From assembly GCA_017555695.1 (NCBI GenBank), contig JAFZFX010000045.1:1-64000 (forward strand): a stretch of DNA of 64,000 nt. Direction: 5' to 3'. A program made the position numbers and the translations under genes. Source of the stretch: Alistipes sp. Lineage in GTDB: Bacteria; Bacteroidota; Bacteroidia; Bacteroidales; Rikenellaceae. The notes under the pieces are model-generated. The model was not told where the DNA came from. It saw only the letters and a program-made list of their open reading frames with translations, and did no database searches. Below are positions 14,944 to 22,128 of this stretch, piece after piece. The number at the start of each line of letters is the position of its first letter. Within the stretch, counting starts at the first letter, position 1.

Positions 14944-17895
14944 TTAAAAGGTTAGGTCCAAACCGAATGTGAACTGACGCGACATAGGATATTGTGCCGC
15001 GTAGATGTTAGAGGTACCCTCGGGGTCGAGACCCGAAAATTTGGTGAATGTCAGCAGGTTCTGCGCCTGTGCATAGATGCGCACACCGCTGAAGACGCGG
15101 CTCTTCTTGAGCAGAGTCTGCGGCAGTGAGTAGCTCAGCATCACATTCTTCAATCTGAGGAACGAAGCATCCTCCAGCAGGCGGCTATCGAACTCGGTGT
15201 ACTCGCCGTGGCGGGGAATGTCGGTGACATCACCCGGCTGCTTCCAGCGTGAAAGCAGACGCGCCGACTGGTTGTACGATGCGAAGCGACCATTCGACTC
15301 ATCGAAGTAGCGGTCGTTGTTAATCATCCATCTGTCGGCCACCCAGCTGAACTGCGCGCTCAAGGCGAGTCCCTTCCAGCTCAACGCCGTACCGAAACCA
15401 CCCTGCCAGGGGGCGTGGTAGCTCTTGCCGATGAGTACCTTGTCCTCATCACGCAACTCGGTGGTCAGTTCGCCATTCTTGTCATACCACAAAGCATCAC
15501 CATTGGCGGGGTTTACACCTGCGTAGCGGTTGATGTAGAACTCACCCAAGGCGTGGCCCACCACCAACTTGGTATTGGTGTTCGAGCGCTCATACTCTTT
15601 GACGCCGTTGTAGAGTTCGACAATCTCGTTGTGGTTGTACGATATGTTGTTATTCACCGTCCAGTTGAAATCCTTGGTGGCAATCAGCGTAGCCTGCAGG
15701 TTCACCTCAGCACCCGCATTGACCATCACGCCCACATTGTCCCAATAGTAGCCGTAGCCCGTCGTAGAGTATGGCGCGGGCACCTCCATAAGCATATCGG
15801 ATGTGCGCTTGTAGTAGAGTTCGACATCGGCCGTGAGGCGATTCCAGAAGCCTGCGTGGATGGCGAAGTTGCTGGTCCAGGGCTTCTCCCAACCCAGATT
15901 CTCGTTACCGGGCTGCATCAGTGCCACACCCGCACTACCCACATAGTCCAGGCCGCCACCAACCAGAGCCAGATGCTCGTAGTTGGGGATTGACGAGTTA
16001 CCCGAAGTACCTGTCGAGAGCGATACCTGCGCCGTGGTGAGCCACGATGCGGCCGAGCGCATAAACTCCTCGTTACGCAAATCCCACATAAAGCCCAGCG
16101 ACCAGAATGCCGCCCAGCGACGCGACGAGCCGAAGCGCGATGAGCCGTCGGCACGCACTGCCGCCTCAACGAAATAGCGGTTGCTGAAGTTATACTCGCC
16201 ACGCGAGAAGAATGAGAGGAAGCCATAGTCCGAATCGGTCGTGTCGCTCCACGATGTGGCGCGCGTACCTGTAGAGATGTTGGTCAAGCGGTCGTTGTTC
16301 TGACCTCGGGTCATCAGGCTGAAAGCCTCATAGTGGTAGTCCACACCCTCGTGACCCACCATCACATTGAACGAGTGGTCGTCGGCCACATTGAAACGGT
16401 AGTTGGCCGTGTTGGTGATGGTCAGCGTATGTCCATCGGTTGTAGAGCGCGATGCCGCACCCTGACCCTGATTGGGGGCATAGCTCGGGTACGACACGCC
16501 AAAACCTGTAGTATGCGAGTAGTCCACACCCACCTGCGAGCGCAACGAGAGTCCCTCGATGGGGGTAGCCTCGGCGTAGGCGGTGGTGATGAGCTTGTAT
16601 TTCTTGTATGTCACGGGGTTGTTGGCCAGCCACTCGAGGGGGTTCTGACCGTTACCCTTCCACGAGCCGTCGTTGATTGAGGCCAATGAGCCGTCGGCGC
16701 GGTGGGGATCCCAATAAGGCATCATAAATCGCGCAGCCGAGATGGGCGTCACCAATGTGTAGGAGCCTTCGTCAGCCTGCTGGATGTTCTGGAAGTTGAG
16801 CATCGTGTTGCTACCCACCTTCAGCCAATCGGCGGCCTTGCGGTCGAAGTTGGCACGCAGCGAGTAACGCTCGAACATCGAGCCTACGGCCGTACCATCC
16901 TGGCTGTAGTATCCGCCCGAGAGGTAGTAGTTGCTCTTCTCGTCAGCACCCGAGATTGCCACCTCGTGGCTCTGCAGCAGGGCCGAAGAGTTGAACACCT
17001 CCTCCATCCAGTTGATGTTGGTCTGCGAGAGGACTTTGTAGTTCTGACCCTCGGTCATACCAATCTCCTTCTCGTAGGCTATGCGTTGCTCGGTGTTCAT
17101 CAAGTCCCACTTGCCGCTTGCCACCTGCGAGAAACCCATCTGCATACGGTACTCGATGCGAGGGCGGTCGGCCATACGGCCACGCTTGGTGGTGATGACA
17201 ATCACACCATTGGCAGCACGCGCACCGTAGATTGAGGTAGATGACGCATCCTTCAGCACCGACAACGACTCGATGTCGGCGGGGTTGATGGTGTTGAAAT
17301 CGCTGCTCGAGATGGGCACTCCGTCGAGGATGTAGAGCGGAGCTGTGCCCGAATTGATAGAGTTAGTACCACGAATGGTCATCACGGCCGATGCCGAGGG
17401 CTCACCCGTATTGGAAAGTACGGTAAGACCCGCCACCTGACCCTGCAACGCCTGGTCGAAGGCTGCCGTCGGCGTGGACTCAATCTTTTCGGTCTTGACC
17501 GTTGCCACCGAGCCCGCTACGGTACCCTTCTTACGCGCACCATAGGCGATGATGACCACATCGTCGATAGACTCGCTGTCGGTCGTCATCTCGACATTGT
17601 GGACAACGCTCTTGGCATTGGCTGGCACCTGCCACTCGATGCTCTTGTAGCCCAAGTACTCGAACTTGAGGAGTGCGCCGCCCGCCACTTCAATGGCATA
17701 GTCGCCGTCGATACCCGACGAAACGCCCTGTGTGGGCCCTGCAATAACCGATACACCTATCAAAGGCTGTTTGTCGTCGGCCGAGATAATCTTACCGCTG
17801 ACCTTGACCGTTGCCCTCTCTTGTGACGAGAGCGTCGGGCAGATGAACAGCGCCAGCATAAGGCCGAGAAAAAGTGTGAAATTATTTATCTTCAT
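14944..17895 (-). CDS. SusC/RagA TonB-linked outer membrane transporter
   Basis: About 983 residues. The signal peptide is followed by a carboxypeptidase-like domain (about 30-110, KVSGKIISADDKQPLIGVSV), then the TonB plug (about 120-240, with LQGQVAGLTV, the marker SxxSIYGARAANGVI, and VLKDASS) and a 22-strand barrel ending in FGLDLTF. It imports bulky nutrients with SusD and energy from TonB. I start at MKINNF (17895). The longer open frame would begin inside the -7 box, which would put its start codon before the transcript start. There is no N-terminal STN domain, so anti-sigma signalling is unlikely. It is the first gene of the block. Confidence 0.95.
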   Translation of the reverse strand: MKINNFTLFLGLMLALFICPTLSSQERATVKVSGKIISADDKQPLIGVSVIAGPTQGVSSGIDGDYAIEVAGGALLKFEYLGYKSIEWQVPANAKSVVHNVEMTTDSESIDDVVIIAYGARKKGTVAGSVATVKTEKIESTPTAAFDQALQGQVAGLTVLSNTGEPSASAVMTIRGTNSINSGTAPLYILDGVPISSSDFNTINPADIESLSVLKDASSTSIYGARAANGVIVITTKRGRMADRPRIEYRMQMGFSQVASGKWDLMNTEQRIAYEKEIGMTEGQNYKVLSQTNINWMEEVFNSSALLQSHEVAISGADEKSNYYLSGGYYSQDGTAVGSMFERYSLRANFDRKAADWLKVGSNTMLNFQNIQQADEGSYTLVTPISAARFMMPYWDPHRADGSLASINDGSWKGNGQNPLEWLANNPVTYKKYKLITTAYAEATPIEGLSLRSQVGVDYSHTTGFGVSYPSYAPNQGQGAASRSTTDGHTLTITNTANYRFNVADDHSFNVMVGHEGVDYHYEAFSLMTRGQNNDRLTNISTGTRATSWSDTTDSDYGFLSFFSRGEYNFSNRYFVEAAVRADGSSRFGSSRRWAAFWSLGFMWDLRNEEFMRSAASWLTTAQVSLSTGTSGNSSIPNYEHLALVGGGLDYVGSAGVALMQPGNENLGWEKPWTSNFAIHAGFWNRLTADVELYYKRTSDMLMEVPAPYSTTGYGYYWDNVGVMVNAGAEVNLQATLIATKDFNWTVNNNISYNHNEIVELYNGVKEYERSNTNTKLVVGHALGEFYINRYAGVNPANGDALWYDKNGELTTELRDEDKVLIGKSYHAPWQGGFGTALSWKGLALSAQFSWVADRWMINNDRYFDESNGRFASYNQSARLLSRWKQPGDVTDIPRHGEYTEFDSRLLEDASFLRLKNVMLSYSLPQTLLKKSRVFSGVRIYAQAQNLLTFTKFSGLDPEGTSNIYAAQYPMSRQFTFGLDLTF

Positions 17896-17901
17896 AATCG
17901 G

Positions 17902-17909
17902 CAAAGATA
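17902..17909 (-). promoter_or_regulatory. -7 box of susC; possibly leaderless transcript
   Basis: The minus strand carries TATCTTTG, an exact -7 box, only 6 bases before the chosen ATG at 17895. The message would start at or within a few bases of the start codon. No clean TTTG lies at -33. A T-rich tract (17927-17938) occupies that place. Confidence 0.55.
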
Positions 17910-18100
17910 CCACTTATTTATGGGATAAAAAAAATTTAGCGCACATTTGGCCCATTTTCTCGCATCTTTCGCATCTTTCGCCCGCCCCACGCGCTCCATC
18001 CGATAGCAAAACCGAGGTTTCACACCCCTTTCCGCCTGAAAACAAGGCGATAACACCCAACCGCAGATGTAATTTTTATTAATAAAATTTTAACCAAAGA

Positions 18101-18132
18101 TTTGTTTCTAAAAAAAAAATCTTATTAACTTG
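18101..18132 (+). promoter_or_regulatory. weak promoter for the AT-rich lipoprotein
   Basis: TTTG (18101-18104), 20 bases, TTAACTTG (18125-18132). Spacing is right but the -7 box has two mismatches. The rest of the 280-base gap from susC holds no other signal that I can name. Confidence 0.35.
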
Positions 18133-18175
18133 CGCTCAAGAATCCACATACTAAACTTCTAAAAACTATTGGCTT

Positions 18176-18745
18176 ATGAAAAAATTGTTTACCCTGCTTG
18201 CTTTATCATTGGTAATGATAGCTTGCAACAAAGAGGAAGAGAATGAGCAACTGACGGGCTGGGATAAGATTATCGCAGACATGACCAGAACCGATAAGTC
18301 TGCAAGTGAAGTTCTAAATTCTTTGCAAGAAAATGAATATTGGTATCAAAATGCAGAAAGTTACTTTTTCCTTAAAGAAGGGGAAGTAATAGAGGATATA
18401 TTCCAACCAGAAGGAGAATTAATAGTAGGAGGTTCTACCACTATGCGTTTTGTGGATAATACAGTATATTATGTGGGTATGGGCGGAGATGGCTGGATAT
18501 ATAATAATTACGACGCAAAGATTATTAGTGATAACAATATCAAGTTTTCTTTTAATGGTAAAGAAGTTTTTGAATGGAAGATAATTGCATATGATGAAAA
18601 TAAATTATTAATAGAGAATTATCCATTACTTTCATCAGAAAATCATCCTATTAATGGTGAATACTTGTATTCTAAAACGATGTATATTCGCAAAAAGGAT
18701 GATGGTAAATTCTGGGAAAAGGCTACACCTGCAGTCGAAGAATAA
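18176..18745 (+). CDS. hypothetical AT-rich lipoprotein
   Basis: A 189-residue lipoprotein: MKKLFTLLAL signal, lipobox MIAC (Cys17), then NKEEENEQ, which fits the surface-export signal. The mature part has a short helix (TGWDKIIADM) and a beta-rich domain (TTMRFVDNTVYYVG). I do not recognise the family. Its base composition and codon use (many AAT, ATT, TTA) are much more AT-rich than the flanking susC and gad genes, which suggests recent acquisition. It stands alone between a weak promoter and a strong terminator. Small beta-barrel lipoproteins of this type in Bacteroidales are often prophage- or island-borne. Confidence 0.7.
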   Translation: MKKLFTLLALSLVMIACNKEEENEQLTGWDKIIADMTRTDKSASEVLNSLQENEYWYQNAESYFFLKEGEVIEDIFQPEGELIVGGSTTMRFVDNTVYYVGMGGDGWIYNNYDAKIISDNNIKFSFNGKEVFEWKIIAYDENKLLIENYPLLSSENHPINGEYLYSKTMYIRKKDDGKFWEKATPAVEE

Positions 18746-18768
18746 CATTTTTTCTGCATAAGCTAACG

Positions 18769-18800
18769 ACTCTCTCGCTTTCGGGCGAGGGAGTTTTTTT
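18769..18800 (+). terminator. terminator after the AT-rich lipoprotein
   Basis: ACTCTCTCGC-TTTC-GGGCGAGGGAGT followed by seven T. It ends the plus-strand gene just before the gadC terminator. Confidence 0.8.
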
Positions 18801-18819
18801 GTGCTTTTGAATTTTGAAT

Positions 18820-18862
18820 AAAAAAAGGGCCACCTTTTTTTTCGGTCGGCCCTTTTGGTTTT
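18820..18862 (-). terminator. terminator of the gadB-gadC operon
   Basis: On the minus strand AAAAGGGCC and GGCCCTTTT form a 9-bp stem followed by a T run. It begins within the gadC stop region. Confidence 0.75.
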
Positions 18863-20334
18863 TACTTCTTTTCTTCCCAATGGAACGGGGCGAACTCAGC
18901 CTGCGGGTTGCGCCACGAGGGTTTGCGGTTGGCGTAGATTATAAAGGGGATGACAACCATCACCACACAACCTATAATCAGCACCGAGTACCACACCTTG
19001 TTGTTGCCCGTAGCAATCTGACCCGGCGGCACGAAGCTCAGCACAAAGGCCAGCAACGAGCCGAGGAAGCCCACCACGCCCAGCAGCCACATCAATCCGT
19101 TGCCCTTGCCGAGGCGGAATGGGCGAGGCGTAGATTTCATCTTGTAGCGCAGCGTAATGCCCGCAGCGAACATCAGCATATACATTATGAGGTAGAGCAA
19201 CACGGTCAACTGCGACAATATCTGATAGAACGACTGCACCGACGGCATCACCACAAACAGCAGCGACAACAGCGTCACGATAGCGCCCTGAATGAGCAGA
19301 ATATTACGCTGTACGCCCTGCTTGTTGGTGCGCTGGAAGAAGGGCGGCAGGTAGCCTGCGCGACCCACCATAAAGATACCCTTCGAGGGGCCCGCCACCC
19401 AAGTCAGCACACCCGCCAACACACCGAACATCAGCGCGATAGCGATAATCGGGCCCGCCCACGAGAGGTGGAAGTGGCGGAAATAGTTATCGAAGCCAAT
19501 GAGCAGCGACTGCGTGAGGCTGATATCCTTTGCGGGGATGATAAAGCCCAGCGAGAATGTGCCCAAAATGAAAATCAGCACCGTAACGATAGAGCCGATG
19601 ATGATGGCTTTGGGGTAGTTGCGCGAGGGGTTGTTCACCTCCATCACATGCACACCCATCATCTCCATACCCGCATAGAAGAGGAAGATACTGCTGGCCA
19701 GCACCAGGTTATCCAACTTCGTCAGGTCGGGGAAGAAGCCCTGCGACATATCCATATTGTTGTGTCCGCCCGTGCCTATGTATATGAGGCCCAACACGAT
19801 GAGCAGACCCGCAGGGATAATCGTACCAATCATACCGCCCCACTTACTGATTTTGCCTACCCAATTAAGACCGCGCAACGCAATCAGCGTCGCCACCCAA
19901 TAGATAGCCAGCACCACAACGATGGTGAAGAGCTTGTTGGAGGCCAGCGCCGCATCGTGGGCGTCGTTCATACCGATGAAGGCTATCGACACGGCACCGA
20001 ATGTCAGCACCGTGGGGTACCATATCGTGGACTCAATCCACTGCAACCATATCGCCAGGAAACCGATGCGCGGGCCATAGGCCTCACCCACCCAGCGGAA
20101 GACTCCGCCCTGCTTGTCGGCAAACATCGCAGCCAGCTCGGCCGCGACCATAGCCGTAGGAATCAAGAAGACGATGGCCGCAAACAGATAGTAGAAGGCC
20201 GACGATAGGCCATAGACCGCCTCGGAGGGCAAGCCTCGAAGGCTCACCACCGCCGTCACATTCATAATGGCAAGCGTCATCACGCTCAACTTGAATCCCG
20301 TAGATTTTGTAATACTACTCTTACTCTCTGCCAT
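18862..20334 (-). CDS. gadC: glutamate:GABA antiporter
   Basis: A 490-residue inner membrane permease of the APC superfamily with about 12 membrane helices. The opening KLSVMTLAIMNVTAVVSLRGLP corresponds to the conserved first helix of the family, and VFRWVGEAYGPRIGFLAIW to helices 2-3. It exchanges extracellular glutamate for intracellular GABA, so each cycle with GadB removes one cytoplasmic proton. Gene order gadB-gadC on the minus strand with a 57-base gap supports this assignment over other amino-acid exchangers. In E. coli GadC a C-terminal plug closes the channel at neutral pH. Here the short tail (NRKPSWRNPQAEF) may serve likewise, but this is inference. Confidence 0.92.
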   Translation of the reverse strand: MAESKSSITKSTGFKLSVMTLAIMNVTAVVSLRGLPSEAVYGLSSAFYYLFAAIVFLIPTAMVAAELAAMFADKQGGVFRWVGEAYGPRIGFLAIWLQWIESTIWYPTVLTFGAVSIAFIGMNDAHDAALASNKLFTIVVVLAIYWVATLIALRGLNWVGKISKWGGMIGTIIPAGLLIVLGLIYIGTGGHNNMDMSQGFFPDLTKLDNLVLASSIFLFYAGMEMMGVHVMEVNNPSRNYPKAIIIGSIVTVLIFILGTFSLGFIIPAKDISLTQSLLIGFDNYFRHFHLSWAGPIIAIALMFGVLAGVLTWVAGPSKGIFMVGRAGYLPPFFQRTNKQGVQRNILLIQGAIVTLLSLLFVVMPSVQSFYQILSQLTVLLYLIMYMLMFAAGITLRYKMKSTPRPFRLGKGNGLMWLLGVVGFLGSLLAFVLSFVPPGQIATGNNKVWYSVLIIGCVVMVVIPFIIYANRKPSWRNPQAEFAPFHWEEKK

Positions 20335-20391
20335 AGAACATTGATTTTAGGTTAAACACATTTTTCTATCCCGTAAACCTTGCAGAGGGGA

Positions 20392-21807
20392 CTAATGCGT
20401 ATAGACTTTACCCTTCTGCTGCTGTTGCTTCTGGCAGGCGATGCGCGAGGGCGTAGGATACTCCAGTTTCTCGAGTTCGGCCACAGCGTTGATGATGTCG
20501 CCCATCAACATATCGGCCATATCGCGCGACATACCCTGACGCACCACGATACGCATCACCACCATATCTTCGATATTCTTCGGCATCGTATAGGCGGGCA
20601 CCATCCAGCCACTCTGCATCAGCTTATCCTGCAGGTCGAAGAGCGTCCACTTGGCCGTTTTGTCGTACTCCGAATCGAGTGACCAGATGAAGAGCGGGTT
20701 CTCCAACTCCTTGCTGTAGTTGCAGAAGCAGTGCATCTGACCGATGGCGTCGTGGCAGTACTGCGCTATGGCCATCGAGTTCTCGTGAATCTGCTTGTAG
20801 CCCTCATAGCCGAGGCGGATGAAGTTATAGTACTGACCCAAAATCTGCGCTGCGGGGCGTGAGAAGTTCAGACCCACCTGCGTGATGTTGGCACCCAAGT
20901 AATTCACACCGAACGACATCTCCTTGGGCAGATACTCCTTGTCGCGCCATACCACCCAGCCGAGGCCAGGATAGACCAGACCGTACTTGTGCCCCGAAGT
21001 GGAGATTGACTTTACGCACTTGAGGCGGAAGTCCCACTTCTTATCGGGCTTGAGGAAGGGCAGGATGAAACCACCCGAGGCGGCATCGACATGGATGGGG
21101 ATGTCGTAGCCCGTCTTTTTATTATACGCCTCGAGCGCAGAGTTCAAGCCCTCGATATCGTCGTTCATACCCGTCCAGGTCACACCCGCGATGGGAACGA
21201 TGCAGATGGTGTTCTCGTCACACATCTTGATGGCCGCGTCGATATCGAGCGTGGGGTTCTTATGCGTGATGGGCACCGTACGCATCTCAATCTGCCAGAG
21301 CTGGCAGAACTTCTCCCACACCACCTGATAGGCGGTACTCATCACCAGGTTGGGTTTGTCGAAGGGCTTACCCTCGGCCTTACGCCTATCGCGCCAGCGC
21401 AACCACGCCGCCACGCCACCCAGCATACAGGCCTCCGATGAGCCGATGCCGACAGCGCCCGTCTTCCACTCACTCTTTTCGGGCGAGTGCCAGAGGTTGG
21501 CCACCATATTAATACAGCGCCCGCACATCACGGCCACGCGCGGATACTCCGTCTCGTCGATGTAGTTGATGCCCACCGCCTCGTTCATCAGTCGCGTGGC
21601 GTAGTCATCCATATATGTAGTAACGAATGTTGCCAGGTTGAGTCGCGGCTGCGTCTGCGGGAAGGTCTCGTCCTTGACAATCTGATATGCTATCTCGGGC
21701 GGAGTCATTCCCAAGGGCAATGTTTCGGCGGGAGCCGACTGTTTCATCTCTGCCGAGCCGAATACGGCCGTAGCACCACTTTGCTGAGTCTTTGTTTTCT
21801 GATTCAT
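20392..21807 (-). CDS. gadB: glutamate decarboxylase
   Basis: A 471-residue PLP enzyme that converts L-glutamate to GABA and CO2, consuming a proton. PLP lysine is Lys274 in STSGHKYG and the cofactor-binding Asp241 lies in VDAASGGF. IGSSEACMLGG (about 121) is the glutamate-binding GAD signature. Length matches the bacterial enzymes. The C-terminus ends KVYTH, placing a histidine near the end, as in the pH-gated E. coli tail, though the context differs. It precedes gadC in the same operon. GABA production fits acid survival in the gut. No glutaminase or potassium channel gene, often linked in Bacteroides, is adjacent. Confidence 0.97.
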   Translation of the reverse strand: MNQKTKTQQSGATAVFGSAEMKQSAPAETLPLGMTPPEIAYQIVKDETFPQTQPRLNLATFVTTYMDDYATRLMNEAVGINYIDETEYPRVAVMCGRCINMVANLWHSPEKSEWKTGAVGIGSSEACMLGGVAAWLRWRDRRKAEGKPFDKPNLVMSTAYQVVWEKFCQLWQIEMRTVPITHKNPTLDIDAAIKMCDENTICIVPIAGVTWTGMNDDIEGLNSALEAYNKKTGYDIPIHVDAASGGFILPFLKPDKKWDFRLKCVKSISTSGHKYGLVYPGLGWVVWRDKEYLPKEMSFGVNYLGANITQVGLNFSRPAAQILGQYYNFIRLGYEGYKQIHENSMAIAQYCHDAIGQMHCFCNYSKELENPLFIWSLDSEYDKTAKWTLFDLQDKLMQSGWMVPAYTMPKNIEDMVVMRIVVRQGMSRDMADMLMGDIINAVAELEKLEYPTPSRIACQKQQQQKGKVYTH

Positions 21808-22128
21808 AGTCTAATGATTTAATGAAGAAAAAATGTATATCCGCCACTAATTCCATAAACTATGCCAATCACCCCATTTCTCAAGCGAACTACCCCGCCG
21901 CACCGCCCCTCGCAACGACAAAACAACCCGCCACCATCCGAAAAACAATTTTTTATTAAAAATAATCTATAAAAATACCTTATTATGCAACGGGAATTGG
22001 CACATCGGGTAACCCTATAAGACTTCCCATATTGAAACATTTTTTTCTCAATTTGCGTATTTGTTATTTTTTTTTATTACTTTAGCATTTGAAAACAGAC
22101 TAATATTTCTAACAAAAAATTAATTATT
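21808..22128. other. divergent intergenic region, gadB and 951-residue lipoprotein
   Basis: A 321-base AT-rich gap. Upstream of the lipoprotein gene there is a near-consensus -7 (TACTTTAG, 22078-22085) and TTTG at 22052-22055, 22 bases before it. I found no good promoter box for gadB and no conserved RNA fold. Confidence 0.5.

Noticed and set aside
18814-20208. Open frame of 464 codons opposite gadC
   Set aside because: The translated sequence is Arg- and His-rich and biased, as expected for the reverse strand of a membrane protein gene.
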